DNA of 64,000 nt from CAXXOK01 sp964640955 (lineage in GTDB: Bacteria; Bacillota; Clostridia; Christensenellales; Aristaeellaceae). This document shows, in pieces, positions 50,185 through 59,302 of this stretch. A program made the translations under genes and the position numbers. How positions within the stretch are numbered: the stretch's first letter is position 1; each line of letters starts with the position of its first letter. The stretch spans positions 124,001 to 188,000 of the forward strand of contig CAZXJI010000003.1 in the NCBI GenBank assembly GCA_964640955.1, in the 5' to 3' direction. Under the pieces are notes generated by a model. That model did no database searches. It saw nothing but the letters and a program-made list of their open reading frames with translations, and was not told where the DNA came from.

Positions 50185-51915
50185 ATGATTCGGTTTTTTC
50201 AAAAAAAATACGCCATGAGCGAGAAAGGCGCGAAGGATCTTCGGAGCGCCTCGCTGTGGACGGTGCTGATGGACCTGAGCTTTATGGTTCCGGTCGTGCT
50301 CGGTTTCTATTTCCTCAGCGAGTATATGGGTTCCGTCGGCAGCCCGGTCGTGGCGCAGGGAAAGGGCATTCCGTTTTACGTGCTCGTCTCCGCGGCGGCG
50401 TTCGCGCTGATCTACCTGATCGCCTACGTGCAGTACGAGGCCTGCTACAACAGAATCTACGAGGAAAGCGCCCGCAGGCGCATAAGCCTGGCGGAAACGC
50501 TTCGCAAGCTGCCGCTCGCGTTCTTCGGCCGCAAGGATCTTGCGGATCTGAGCTCCACCGTCATGGAAGACGCCTCGCAGATCGAGCAGCTGTTTTCTCA
50601 CACCGTTCCGCAGCTCTATGCGGGGGGTATTACGGTGCTGATCATGGGCGTCATGCTGTTTTGCTACAACTGGCAGCTGTCGCTCGCCGTGTTCTGGGTC
50701 GTGCCTTTGGCGGGGTTCGTGTTCTGGTTTTCCCGAAAGGCGCAGAATCGGACGAACAAGACGCTGTACCTGATCAAGCGCGATGTGTCGGATTACGTAC
50801 AGGAGGATTTGGATTCGATTTACGAAATCAAATCCTACAGTCGCGAGGCTGAGCGCACCCACGTGCTGGACGCGAAGCTGGACAACCATGAGAAGGTGCA
50901 GACGCACGCCGAACTGATGACGGGCGTATTTGTGAATCTCTCACAGGCCATGCTCAAGTTCGGTTTGCCCAGCGTGATGATCGTCGGCATCGGGATGCTT
51001 GCCGCAGGTACGATCGACGTCTTCACCTATATCGCGTTTCTGGTTGTCGCGGCACGCATCTACGACCCGATCAACGAGGCGCTTTCCAATTTCGCCGCGC
51101 TGCTTTACCTGAACGTGCGCATCGGCCGCATGCGTGAAATGGACAACATGCCAAGGCAGGAAGGCGGCACGGATTTCGCCCCGTCCAACTACGACATCCG
51201 CTTCAAGAATGTGGATTTCTCCTACTTGGAAGGGGTGCAGACCCTTAAAAACGTGAGCTTCACCGCCAGGCAGGGCGAGGTGACGGCGCTGGTAGGTCCC
51301 TCCGGCGGCGGTAAAAGCACGGTGGCCAAGCTGGCCGCGCGTTTCTGGGATATTAACGACGGTAGGATCACCCTCGGCGGAGTGGATATTTCCAAAGTCG
51401 ATCCGGAAACGCTGCTGGGCAGCTTTTCCATCGTCTTCCAGGACGTGGCGCTGTTCAATTCCAGCGTAATGGAGAATATCCGTCTGGGCAGGAAGGGCGC
51501 CACGAACGACGAGGTGCTTGCCGCGGCGAAACTGGCGCAGTGCGACGAGTTCGTTCAAAAGCTGCCGCAAAGGTACGATACCCTGATCGGCGAAAACGGC
51601 GAAAGGCTTTCCGGCGGCGAACGCCAGCGCATTTCCATCGCGCGCGCCATGCTGAAGGACGCCCCCATCATCCTTCTGGACGAGGCGACCGCTTCGCTGG
51701 ACGCCGAGAACGAAAGCAGGATCCAAAGCGCGCTGAGCGAGCTGATTAAGGATAAAACCGTGCTGATCATCGCGCACAGGATGCGTACGGTCTCCGGCGC
51801 GGACAAAATCGTGGTCATTCAGGACGGCATTATCAAAGAAGCGGGAACTCCGGACGAGCTGAAAACGAGAAAAGGGATGTTTGCCGCGATGCTGGAAGCC
51901 CAGTACCGGAATTGA
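50185..51915 (+). CDS. Exporter-fold ABC transporter subunit (permease-ATPase), half 2
   Basis: A 576-residue partner of the 48396 subunit with six helices and an ATPase domain: Walker A Gly-Pro-Ser-Gly-Gly-Gly-Lys-Ser-Thr near 373, signature Leu-Ser-Gly-Gly-Glu-Arg-Gln-Arg near 475, Walker B Ile-Leu-Leu-Asp-Glu-Ala-Thr and a D-loop Ser-Leu-Asp-Ala-Glu. GAGGAGG precedes the ATG. The operon ends at a strong terminator just beyond. Direction of transport cannot be decided from sequence; drug export is the alternative to metallophore or haem import. Confidence 0.88.
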   Translation: MIRFFQKKYAMSEKGAKDLRSASLWTVLMDLSFMVPVVLGFYFLSEYMGSVGSPVVAQGKGIPFYVLVSAAAFALIYLIAYVQYEACYNRIYEESARRRISLAETLRKLPLAFFGRKDLADLSSTVMEDASQIEQLFSHTVPQLYAGGITVLIMGVMLFCYNWQLSLAVFWVVPLAGFVFWFSRKAQNRTNKTLYLIKRDVSDYVQEDLDSIYEIKSYSREAERTHVLDAKLDNHEKVQTHAELMTGVFVNLSQAMLKFGLPSVMIVGIGMLAAGTIDVFTYIAFLVVAARIYDPINEALSNFAALLYLNVRIGRMREMDNMPRQEGGTDFAPSNYDIRFKNVDFSYLEGVQTLKNVSFTARQGEVTALVGPSGGGKSTVAKLAARFWDINDGRITLGGVDISKVDPETLLGSFSIVFQDVALFNSSVMENIRLGRKGATNDEVLAAAKLAQCDEFVQKLPQRYDTLIGENGERLSGGERQRISIARAMLKDAPIILLDEATASLDAENESRIQSALSELIKDKTVLIIAHRMRTVSGADKIVVIQDGIIKEAGTPDELKTRKGMFAAMLEAQYRN

Positions 51916-51932
51916 GCGGCAGGCGAACGCCG

Positions 51933-51985
51933 AGCCTCAAAAAAGCGGGGGGCGCATGGATGTGCGCTCCCGCTTTTTTGAGGCT
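51933..51985. terminator. Bidirectional intrinsic terminator between ABC pair and ECF operon
   Basis: A perfect 17-bp stem, AGCCTCAAAAAAGCGGG with CCCGCTTTTTTGAGGCT, with an inner GCGCA/TGTGC-like extension. A-run and T-run allow termination in both directions, between convergent genes ending at 51915 and 52003. Confidence 0.93.
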
Positions 51986-52002
51986 TGTGATCGTCCCCGG
52001 CG

Positions 52003-53469
52003 CTAACGCCCTGCCAGGAACGCCGCCTTCAGCCGCTCCTCCCCCGCCGCGTCCAGCGGATAATTGCCGGCGATCCTGCCGTTTTCCATCTGCAGCACGT
52101 GCGTACAGCTTTCCAGAATGAATTCGAGATCGTGGGAGATAATGAACAGTGTCTTTCCGCTGTCCCGCAGCTTTCGCAGCACCCGCGCGACACTGCGCAT
52201 ATGCTTCAGGTCCAGGCCGCTGGTAGGCTCGTCGAACAGAAGGAAATCCTTGCCGGCGGCGATCGCGCCCGCGACGGCCACGCGCTGCTTCTGCCCGCCG
52301 GAAAGCGACATGGGGTGCAGCTCGCTCAGCGGCAGCAAATCCAGCCATGAAAGAATTTTCCGTGCCGCCGCCTCATCCTGCTTTTTCATGCTCAGCAGCA
52401 CCTCGTCCAGCACGCTTTCGGCAAAAAGCTGATGGTTGGCGTCCTGCATGACCAGATAGCAGCGCTCGATCAGCCGCTTTCCCTTGTAAACCGTATCCTC
52501 GCGCTCCAGCGTGCCGTTGCAGCCTCGGGCCAACCCGCACAGGCACCTTGCGAACGTCGATTTGCCCGCGCCGTTCGGGCCGACCACGGCCACGGCGGCT
52601 TCCGCGGGCACGTTCAGCGTATCGATCTTCAGGGCGTCGGGCGCGCCCCGGTAGGAAAACCGGAAATTCGACAGCGTAATCCGCCCGGCCGTGTGCCGGA
52701 CGGCGCTCCTTTCGGTTTTCAGCGTCTCAAGGCAGAGCGTCCGCAGCCCGAAGGCAGCCAGGTCATCCGCTTTCATTTGCCGAAACTCCGCCGCCGAGAA
52801 AACCCTCTCGATTCTTCCGTCCTTCATGTAAACGATCCGGTCCGCAAGCTCGCGCAGGTAATACAGCCTGTGTTCGGCGATCAGTATGGTTTTGCCGCCC
52901 CGCTTCCACAGGGCGAGCATTTTCCGCAGGTCCTCCACCGCAGCCATGTCCAGGTTGGACGAAGGCTCGTCCAGCACGAAGATTTTCGGCTCGCAGGCGG
53001 AGACGGACGCGCAGGCGATTTTCTGTTTTTCACCGCCCGAAAGCTGGAAAATGCTCCGGTCCACCAGCTTTTGTATGCCGAATTCCGCTACGGTGTTCCT
53101 GATCCTGCTTTTTATCTCCTCCGCCGGCAGGCCCCTGTTTTCGCAGCCGAAAGCCAGCTCGCTGGTCGTGTCCACGTTGAAGAACTGCGACCTCGGGTTT
53201 TGGAATACGGAGCCCACCAGCTTGCCCGCCTCATGCAGCGGCATCTGACCGACTTCCGATCCGTCGATCCTTACGCTGCCCGCAAGCTTTCCCTCGTAGT
53301 AATTCGGAATCAGGCCGTTGACCAGCCGGGTGAGCGTGGTTTTCCCACAGCCGGATTCGCCGCACAGCAGCACCGTTTCGCCGTCGTTCACGGTCAGGTT
53401 GATATCGTAGATTCCGCTGGCCTTTTCGCCGCGGGCATATTCGAAAGTAACGTTTTCAAACCGGATCAT
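52003..53469 (-). CDS. ECF transporter double ATPase (fused EcfA1-EcfA2)
   Basis: A 488-residue protein with two complete ATPase domains. Domain one has Walker A Gly-Glu-Ser-Gly-Cys-Gly-Lys-Thr-Thr near 38, signature Leu-Ser-Gly-Gly-Glu-Lys-Gln-Lys near 143 and Leu-Asp-Glu-Pro-Ser-Ser near 165. Domain two has Gly-Pro-Asn-Gly-Ala-Gly-Lys-Ser-Thr near 297, Leu-Ser-Gly-Gly-Gln-Lys-Gln-Arg near 395 and Phe-Asp-Glu-Pro-Thr-Ser near 418. Fusion of both ATPases in one chain is common in dedicated ECF systems. It energises the EcfT/S pair encoded just upstream (12-base gap). Confidence 0.9.
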   Translation of the reverse strand: MIRFENVTFEYARGEKASGIYDINLTVNDGETVLLCGESGCGKTTLTRLVNGLIPNYYEGKLAGSVRIDGSEVGQMPLHEAGKLVGSVFQNPRSQFFNVDTTSELAFGCENRGLPAEEIKSRIRNTVAEFGIQKLVDRSIFQLSGGEKQKIACASVSACEPKIFVLDEPSSNLDMAAVEDLRKMLALWKRGGKTILIAEHRLYYLRELADRIVYMKDGRIERVFSAAEFRQMKADDLAAFGLRTLCLETLKTERSAVRHTAGRITLSNFRFSYRGAPDALKIDTLNVPAEAAVAVVGPNGAGKSTFARCLCGLARGCNGTLEREDTVYKGKRLIERCYLVMQDANHQLFAESVLDEVLLSMKKQDEAAARKILSWLDLLPLSELHPMSLSGGQKQRVAVAGAIAAGKDFLLFDEPTSGLDLKHMRSVARVLRKLRDSGKTLFIISHDLEFILESCTHVLQMENGRIAGNYPLDAAGEERLKAAFLAGR

Positions 53470-53481
53470 CGTGCCTCCTGA

Positions 53482-54210
53482 TTACAGCGCCTTATACAGC
53501 ACGGCGGCGCCTGTGACGACCGCCGCGAAAACGGCGTCCCACACGCCGAAGCCGATCCGGCATACGTTCGTTCTTTTTTCCGGGCCGCCCAGCCCGCGGG
53601 TGAGCGCGGAAGCGGATAGTTCGTCCCCGATTCTGACCACCGACATCAGCAGGGGAACAAACCGATGCTCCAGCGCCGCCGCCGGGTTGCCGCCGCGGCC
53701 CAGCGTGCCGATGCCGCGCATCCTCATGGCGTCGTTGATGCTGCGGGATTCTTCCTTTGCGGTCGGGAAAAAGCGAAACATGACCGAGAGCGGTATGGTA
53801 ATGCTTTGCGGCGCGTGCATGCGCTCCATTGCGGCGATGAACTCGCTCACCCTCGTCGTGCTCATCAGATAATAGCCCGTGATTACGCAGGGAAAAAAGC
53901 GCGTTACGAGCCCGGAGAGCATCGTGACGACCAGGCACACCATGCCGCTTGTGCGGAACACCAGAAACGCTTCCGAAAGTGCGGCCGCGACGATGAAACC
54001 CGCGTACAGAAAAGCGGCCTTCGTTCTCCCGCCCGTAAGCAGGAGAACGAAGGGCACCGCGGCCAGCACGGCGCGGGGGTACATGGCGGGGCCGTCTATT
54101 TTGCCGCTCATCATAAAGGTGCTTACGACGATCACAATCAGCAGCTTGGTGCGCGGATCCAGCTTCAGGCGGGTGTCCACCGGCGCGCTTCGCAGTACCT
54201 GCGCGTCCAT
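53482..54210 (-). CDS. ECF transporter transmembrane component EcfT
   Basis: A 242-residue membrane protein with about five helices. The EcfT signature is seen as Ala-Met-Arg-Met-Arg-Gly-Ile-Gly near 170 and Ala-Leu-Thr-Arg-Gly-Leu-Gly near 210, corresponding to the Ala-Arg-Gly coupling motifs that contact the ATPases. The start at 54210 overlaps the S-component stop (ATGA); the longer frame is spurious. Confidence 0.9.
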   Translation of the reverse strand: MDAQVLRSAPVDTRLKLDPRTKLLIVIVVSTFMMSGKIDGPAMYPRAVLAAVPFVLLLTGGRTKAAFLYAGFIVAAALSEAFLVFRTSGMVCLVVTMLSGLVTRFFPCVITGYYLMSTTRVSEFIAAMERMHAPQSITIPLSVMFRFFPTAKEESRSINDAMRMRGIGTLGRGGNPAAALEHRFVPLLMSVVRIGDELSASALTRGLGGPEKRTNVCRIGFGVWDAVFAAVVTGAAVLYKAL

Positions 54211-54806
54211 CAGGCGATCCCCGCGCGCTTGAAATGCTTCTTCAGCGTCGCACGGCCGATGTACGCGCCGATGACGGCACCGATCATCGCCAGCGCAATC
54301 AGCGCCGCCAGCATCCAGCCGGACATGAGCGACATCAGCGTATCCGCGTATTCGTCCCCGTAGCCCGCGCGCAGCGCCGCGAAATAACTGTCGCGCATGA
54401 TCCACATGGGCAGCAGCGCGCCCAGCACCCATTCCGTGAAGACCGCATACCCGATCATCGTCTTTTTCCAGCTTCTATAACCGCCGGACTTGAAAATGAG
54501 GTCGGCCAGGAACGCGAACACCGTTCCGGTTACCAGCACCGGCCAGCCGTGACCCGTGGCGAACATCAGCAGCGCTACGATGACGCCGCTGCTCGTAATC
54601 ATGCCGAATTTATTCACCTTGGTCAGATAAAGCATGAAGGGGATGCCGCCCACAATGGGCAGCAGGAAAGGCAGGAGCACCATGAAGACCGGAATATAGC
54701 CGATCATGCCGGTAATGAAGAAGGCGATGAAGTAGATCGCTGTGAAGATGCCTACGTTGATCAGGTCCTTTGCGTTGAGCCTGTTGGAATCCAGTTTGTT
54801 TCCCAT
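54210..54806 (-). CDS. ECF transporter S component, Trep_Strep/MptD type
   Basis: A 198-residue substrate-binding membrane protein with six predicted helices. Asp-Leu-Ile-Asn-Val-Gly-Ile-Phe-Thr-Ala-Ile-Tyr near 15-26 is the helix-1 motif of the Trep_Strep group, followed by Leu-Pro-Phe-Leu-Leu-Pro-Ile-Val-Gly-Gly-Ile-Pro. Some members with T and fused A components (SiaFGH, LhaSTA) have been reported as haem importers (recollection). Haem or another tetrapyrrole or metal chelate is therefore a reasonable substrate guess. ATG 54806 follows AGGAGGG; the operon has a strong promoter and two dyad operators. Confidence 0.82.
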   Translation of the reverse strand: MGNKLDSNRLNAKDLINVGIFTAIYFIAFFITGMIGYIPVFMVLLPFLLPIVGGIPFMLYLTKVNKFGMITSSGVIVALLMFATGHGWPVLVTGTVFAFLADLIFKSGGYRSWKKTMIGYAVFTEWVLGALLPMWIMRDSYFAALRAGYGDEYADTLMSLMSGWMLAALIALAMIGAVIGAYIGRATLKKHFKRAGIA

Positions 54807-54849
54807 TGTTTTCCCTCCTGAGCGAACAGTGCTTAACCGCACGGTATTG

Positions 54850-54865
54850 GTTAGTCTCCTCTAAC
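54850..54865. promoter_or_regulatory. GTTAG-N6-CTAAC operator in the ECF leader
   Basis: GTTAG-tctcct-CTAAC, flanked by G and C (6+6 dyad), 44 bases before the S-component start and about 60 bases downstream of the predicted transcript start. Confidence 0.75.
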
Positions 54866-54910
54866 CTATGCGTTCGGAATGCCGCCGTTCTTGCCGAGGA
54901 GCCCGCATAA

Positions 54911-54926
54911 GTTAGTCTAGTCTAAC
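54911..54926. promoter_or_regulatory. GTTAG-N6-CTAAC operator at the ECF promoter
   Basis: GTTAG-tctagt-CTAAC begins nine bases after the -10 box on the minus strand, covering the start of transcription. Confidence 0.8.
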
Positions 54927-54934
54927 TATGAGGT

Positions 54935-54963
54935 AGTTTATCGATCCATTCTGCATTTGTCAA
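54935..54963 (-). promoter_or_regulatory. Sigma-A promoter of the ECF operon
   Basis: Minus strand: TTGACA (54963-54958), a 17-bp spacer and TAAACT (54940-54935). It is identical in both boxes to the promoter at 46473-46501. Confidence 0.85.
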
Positions 54964-55064
54964 CAGGAATTTCAAAAAAGCGGAGAAGCGAACCGGTTCG
55001 TTAAGCATATCGTCCGGCTCTCCGCTCCGTTTGAACGGTATTCGCTCCGCACGGCGGACCGGGG

Positions 55065-56789
55065 TCACAGCCGCCAGCCGATGGCCTCCGTGCGCAGGCG
55101 CAGGAAATCGGCGTAGAGGCCCGGCTGACGAGCAAGCTGCTCGTGCGTGCCTTGCTGCACAATCCTGCCGCCGTCCACTACGATGATCCGGTCCGCATCC
55201 CGCACGGTCGTCAGGCGGTGCGCAATGGAGATGAGCGTCTTCCCGCGCGTAAGCTCCCTAACGGCGTCCAGCAGCGCACGCTCGTTTTCGGGGTCCACGC
55301 TGGAGGTCGCCTCGTCCAGAATCACGATCGGCGCGTTCTTCAGAATGGCGCGGGCTATGGAGACGCGCTGCTTCTCTCCGCCGGAAAGCGTGCAGCCGCC
55401 TTCGCCGACCCCCGTATCGTAGCCGTTGGGCAGGGCGGATATGAAGTCGTGGCAGCGCGCCTTCTTCGCGGCTTCCACAACCTGCTCGCGCGTCGCGTCC
55501 GGATTGCCGAAACGGATGTTGTTCTCGATCGTATCGTGGAACAGGTATACGTTCTGGAACACCATCGAGATGTGCTCAAGCAGGCTGTCGGCGGTGCAGT
55601 TTTTCACGTTCGTGCCGCCGATCAGCACCTCGCCGTCCTGCACGTCCCAGAAGCGGGCGATCAGGTTGCACAGGGTGGTTTTCCCGCTTCCGGAAGGGCC
55701 CACGATGGCGCAGGTGCTCCCCTGCGGCACCTTCAGCGATACGTGATCGATCACCGTACGGTTCGCGTAGGCGAAGGATACGTCCCTGAGCTCGATGTCG
55801 AAATTACCGGCCGGCAGTTCCCGGTCGGTCGTATCCATATCGGGAATGTCCGTAACGGCCTCCAGCCTGTCCAATTCGCTGTTGATTTTTTTGCTGAGGA
55901 ACGCGCCATCGCTCATCAGCTCGAATTCGGAAAAAACGACGAATGCCGATACGATGAACATCAGCGCGTAAGGAAGCGAGACGGCACCTCCGAGGCACAG
56001 CGTAGCGGCCAGCAGCATGATGCCGCAGCCCGTCACCTTGAAGATCGCGGTGTATGCCTTCATCAGCCCTGCGACCGCCTTTTCCGTTTCCCAATCGATG
56101 GCTCTCTTTCGGTCGAAAGCCGCGTATACGGCGGCTTCGCTATTCTCCGTTCGGGAAAACGCGCGAAGCACGGAAATGCCTCGTATGTATTCCAGCGTCT
56201 GCGTAATCAGGTTTTCCTGCGCCTTGAGCGTCAGCGGGGTATAGCGGCCCGCCCTTTTCATGATGACGCTCAGCATCACAACGCCGGCCGCGAGCCCCGC
56301 GAAGGATACCAGCGCGATCGGCGGGCAAACGAACAGGAACATCACGCTGATCACCAGCGCCATGGAAACGCCGCCGGTAAGGTCGGTAATCGCCATCATG
56401 GAGTACTGCTCCAGCTCCACCACCGTGGAGGTCAGCACCGTCTGTATGGAACCCAGCCGCTGCTCGGAGAAATACCCCATCGGGGCCTTTTTCAGACGTT
56501 CGCCGATTTTCAGGCGGTAATCGCGGAAAATATCATAGCCCTTCGCGCTCATCAAAACGTCGATGAACCATTGGAAGACGAAACGCCCCAGCACGCTTGC
56601 GATGAGCACGTACAGCGCGCTGAGGATCACCTGCGGCGTAAGATGATCCAAATGGCTTACGATAACGTACACCGCCAGCAGCATGAAGGCCACAGCAACG
56701 GATTTCAGGAAATTGAACAGGATTCCGAGGTAGATGCTCGTTTTGTTTCGGCCCGCGATTTTCAATACCCTTCCGATCATTTTAAGCAT
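55065..56789 (-). CDS. Exporter-fold ABC transporter subunit (permease-ATPase), second pair half B
   Basis: A 574-residue half-transporter with six helices followed by an ATPase domain: Walker A Gly-Pro-Ser-Gly-Ser-Gly-Lys-Thr-Thr near 368, signature Leu-Ser-Gly-Gly-Glu-Lys-Gln-Arg near 470, Walker B Val-Ile-Leu-Asp-Glu-Ala-Thr and conventional D-loop Ser-Val-Asp-Pro-Glu. Its start overlaps the end of the partner gene by eight bases. The pair parallels the one at 48396/50185 on the other side of the ECF genes. Confidence 0.88.
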   Translation of the reverse strand: MLKMIGRVLKIAGRNKTSIYLGILFNFLKSVAVAFMLLAVYVIVSHLDHLTPQVILSALYVLIASVLGRFVFQWFIDVLMSAKGYDIFRDYRLKIGERLKKAPMGYFSEQRLGSIQTVLTSTVVELEQYSMMAITDLTGGVSMALVISVMFLFVCPPIALVSFAGLAAGVVMLSVIMKRAGRYTPLTLKAQENLITQTLEYIRGISVLRAFSRTENSEAAVYAAFDRKRAIDWETEKAVAGLMKAYTAIFKVTGCGIMLLAATLCLGGAVSLPYALMFIVSAFVVFSEFELMSDGAFLSKKINSELDRLEAVTDIPDMDTTDRELPAGNFDIELRDVSFAYANRTVIDHVSLKVPQGSTCAIVGPSGSGKTTLCNLIARFWDVQDGEVLIGGTNVKNCTADSLLEHISMVFQNVYLFHDTIENNIRFGNPDATREQVVEAAKKARCHDFISALPNGYDTGVGEGGCTLSGGEKQRVSIARAILKNAPIVILDEATSSVDPENERALLDAVRELTRGKTLISIAHRLTTVRDADRIIVVDGGRIVQQGTHEQLARQPGLYADFLRLRTEAIGWRL

Positions 56790-58548
56790 GGCTGGCGGCT
56801 CCTTCCTCGGCCCTGTCCACGGCGCCGATATGCTCTTCCCATAGTTTCCGATAAAGCGGGCACCCTGCCAGCAGCTCGTCGTGCCTGCCGCGTCCGGCGA
56901 TCTCGCCGTCGTCGATCACGAGAATCTGATCGGCGTTGCGGATGGTGCTCAGCCTGTGGGCGACGACGACGAGGGTCTTATTGTGAACCAGCTTGCTGAT
57001 GGCCTCCTGGATCTGCGCCTCGCTTTCGGGGTCGGCGTAGGCGGTCGCCTCATCCAGAATCACGACCGGCGCTTTTTTGAGCATGGCGCGTGCGATGGTG
57101 ATCCGCTGCCTTTCCCCGCCGGAAAGGCGGTCGCCGGCGTCGCCCGCCGGGGTATCGTACCCCTGCTCGAGCGCCAAAATGAAGTCGTGGCAGTTGGCGG
57201 CCTTCGCGGCTTCCTCCACCTCCGCGTCCGTAGCGTTTTTGTTGCCGATGCGGATGTTTTCCCGAATGGACAGGTCGAACAGGAAATTGTCCTGCGCAAC
57301 GTAGCTTACGTTTTCCATCAGCTGGTCGAACGGCATGTGGCGAATATCCGTGCCGCCGAAGCGTACCGTGCCGCCGGACGCGTCCCAGAAGCCCGCCATC
57401 AGCTTGGCAACGGTGGATTTGCCCGAGCCGGAAGGCCCTACGAACGCCGTTACGGTCTTCGGCTCGATGGTGAAGCTGATGCCGTGCAGCACTTCCTTTT
57501 CATCGTAGGCAAAGGACACGTTATCAAACGAGAAGGCCTCGCCGGAAAGCTTCGCAGGCACGTTCGGGCGACGTTGTTCCGGCGTAGCCAGAAAAGCCTG
57601 TATCGGAGCCAGGTTCGCGGCGATCACCGTAAGCTGTTCGCTGCCGAAGGCCAGCTTCATCATCGGGGCGATAAACCCGACCGAGACGACAACGCACAGG
57701 ATGAAGAAAGGCAGGGCCAGCTGCCCGTTCATATACAAATACGCTCCGACCGGAAGCGTTCCCAGCAGCGTGGAGGGCAGTACGGCCTGTACGCCGGACA
57801 TCCAGAACCAGCATTGCCGCCACCAGCTCAGCGTGCTGTCGTGGTAAAAGCGCACGGACTGTGAGAACTTGCCGAACGAGGAACCCGTTCTGCCGAAGGC
57901 TTTGATGACCTGTATGCCGTTGATATACTCCACCAGCGCGCTGTTCATCTCGTTGCCGGAACGCAGGTAGACGGCCATTTTTTTGCCGTATCCCCACATC
58001 ATGCCGACGGCGAAAATCAGGGATACGGGCACCGTGGCGAGCGCCGCCAGCCCCATGCGCCAGTCCAGCGCGAACATGAACGCCAGGCAAAACAGCGGCG
58101 CGGCGATCTGCGAGGGAAGCTCCGGCACCAGATGGGCGATGGAGTCCTCCAGCTTGCCCACATTATCCACAATCAGCGTTTTAAACTGGCCCACGGGCGT
58201 TTCCAGCATCACGCCCATCGGCACACGCCGCATTTTATCGGCGATTGCGCGGCGTATGTTTTTGAGGATCGTAAAGGCAACGCCGTGGCTTCGCACGGAC
58301 GACAGGCCGCAGAGCAGCGCCCTCAGGCACAGGCAGACCGCGGCGCCGATCGCAAGCAGCGCCGCGCCGCCCGCGGTAGCCGTGCCGTCGTAAAGGCGGT
58401 TTGCCAAAACCGCCGCGGCAAGATACGGCGCCATGCCGAATATCTCGCCGACCACCGCCAGGATTACGGACAGCGCCATTCGGCCCTTCGCTTCTCCCGC
58501 GAACGAGAACAGCAGCCCAATCGGGTTGGGTTTCTTTTTTCCTTCCAA
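56782..58548 (-). CDS. Exporter-fold ABC transporter subunit (permease-ATPase), IrtAB/YbtPQ-like half A
   Basis: A 588-residue half-transporter. Six helices lie in residues 15-305. The ATPase domain has Walker A Gly-Pro-Ser-Gly-Ser-Gly-Lys-Ser-Thr near 373, signature Leu-Ser-Gly-Gly-Glu-Arg-Gln-Arg near 475 and D-loop Ala-Tyr-Ala-Asp-Pro-Glu, the same unusual form as the 48396 subunit. It initiates at TTG 58548, eight bases after GGGAGG. A dyad operator lies at 58570. Like the first pair it could import a metallophore or tetrapyrrole, or export one. Confidence 0.87.
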   Translation of the reverse strand: MEGKKKPNPIGLLFSFAGEAKGRMALSVILAVVGEIFGMAPYLAAAVLANRLYDGTATAGGAALLAIGAAVCLCLRALLCGLSSVRSHGVAFTILKNIRRAIADKMRRVPMGVMLETPVGQFKTLIVDNVGKLEDSIAHLVPELPSQIAAPLFCLAFMFALDWRMGLAALATVPVSLIFAVGMMWGYGKKMAVYLRSGNEMNSALVEYINGIQVIKAFGRTGSSFGKFSQSVRFYHDSTLSWWRQCWFWMSGVQAVLPSTLLGTLPVGAYLYMNGQLALPFFILCVVVSVGFIAPMMKLAFGSEQLTVIAANLAPIQAFLATPEQRRPNVPAKLSGEAFSFDNVSFAYDEKEVLHGISFTIEPKTVTAFVGPSGSGKSTVAKLMAGFWDASGGTVRFGGTDIRHMPFDQLMENVSYVAQDNFLFDLSIRENIRIGNKNATDAEVEEAAKAANCHDFILALEQGYDTPAGDAGDRLSGGERQRITIARAMLKKAPVVILDEATAYADPESEAQIQEAISKLVHNKTLVVVAHRLSTIRNADQILVIDDGEIAGRGRHDELLAGCPLYRKLWEEHIGAVDRAEEGAASHA

Positions 58549-58569
58549 GATGGTTTCCTCCCTTTCATG

Positions 58570-58585
58570 GTTAGATATGCCTAAC
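58570..58585. promoter_or_regulatory. GTTAG-N6-CTAAC operator before the second ABC pair
   Basis: GTTAG-atatgc-CTAAC within an 8+8 dyad (ATGGTTAG/CTAACCAT), 22 bases before the TTG start. A weak promoter (TTTAAC, 16 bp, TATTTT on the minus strand) lies just upstream. Confidence 0.78.
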
Positions 58586-58638
58586 CATCGAGCGAAAATA
58601 AAGCGCCTCTCGGCGTGTTAAACCGGAAAAACAAAACG

Positions 58639-59253
58639 TCAGAATCCGAGGAACGCCCGCCAGCCCGGGCAGAAGAATGCTTCCAGCGTGCGCAGGTAGT
58701 GTTCGGCCTGCTCCTTGCTGAAATCGTGCGCGATGATTTCAAACACCGCCGAATAGTACGCGTTCAGCAGCAGATGCAATTCGTTGGGGGATACGTCGTT
58801 GACCGGCACGCCGCGTTCGCGCAGGGCGTCCAGAAAGCGCAGGGTCTCCTCCTGTTCCTTTTGGATGAACTGCTCGAAAATCCGCTCGAAGCGCGTGCCT
58901 GCGGACAGGCACAACAGCAGCTTGAACGCGTCGTAATGATCGTACAGCAGGTCCGCGACCTTCGACAAATCGGTGTCCCCGCTCCATATCGCGTCCGGCC
59001 TGCCGCTGTCAAGCAGGGCGTAATCCCGCCGCTTCTGCTGTTCGGCCGCCGCCACGAACGCGTCCAGCGCCGGCTGTACCAGGGCGGCGAACATATCCTC
59101 CTTGCTTGTGAAGTGCCTGTAGAGTCCCGCGGACGTCATGCCGGCCTTGGAAGCGATGGCTCGCATGGACGTCTTTTCAAAGCCCTTTTCAAGAAACTCG
59201 CTTTTTGCCGCAGGAATAATGCGAGCGCGGCTGGCGTTTTTATCCCTGGGCAC
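58639..59253 (-). CDS. TetR/AcrR-family transcriptional regulator
   Basis: A 204-residue regulator starting at GTG 59253. The helix-turn-helix is Ser-Met-Arg-Ala-Ile-Ala-Ser-Lys-Ala-Gly-Met-Thr-Ser-Ala-Gly-Leu-Tyr-Arg-His-Phe near 28-47, then Lys-Glu-Asp-Met-Phe. It is upstream of the second ABC pair on the same strand (90-base gap) and probably co-transcribed with it in part. Its own promoter carries a spacer-less GTTAGCTAAC. It is one of two local candidates for recognising the repeated dyads. Confidence 0.88.
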   Translation of the reverse strand: MPRDKNASRARIIPAAKSEFLEKGFEKTSMRAIASKAGMTSAGLYRHFTSKEDMFAALVQPALDAFVAAAEQQKRRDYALLDSGRPDAIWSGDTDLSKVADLLYDHYDAFKLLLCLSAGTRFERIFEQFIQKEQEETLRFLDALRERGVPVNDVSPNELHLLLNAYYSAVFEIIAHDFSKEQAEHYLRTLEAFFCPGWRAFLGF

Positions 59254-59282
59254 GGCCCTCCCCCCATTCGTAAGTTATCAGT

Positions 59283-59292
59283 GTTAGCTAAC
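59283..59292. promoter_or_regulatory. GTTAGCTAAC palindrome at the TetR promoter
   Basis: The two dyad halves are abutted without spacer, and GTTATCA (59274-59280) and GGTTAC (59296-59301) lie on either side. It sits just downstream of the -10 of the 58639 TetR gene, so it is probably an autoregulatory site of a different register from the N6 dyads. Confidence 0.6.
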
Positions 59293-59302
59293 GTCGGTTA
59301 CT

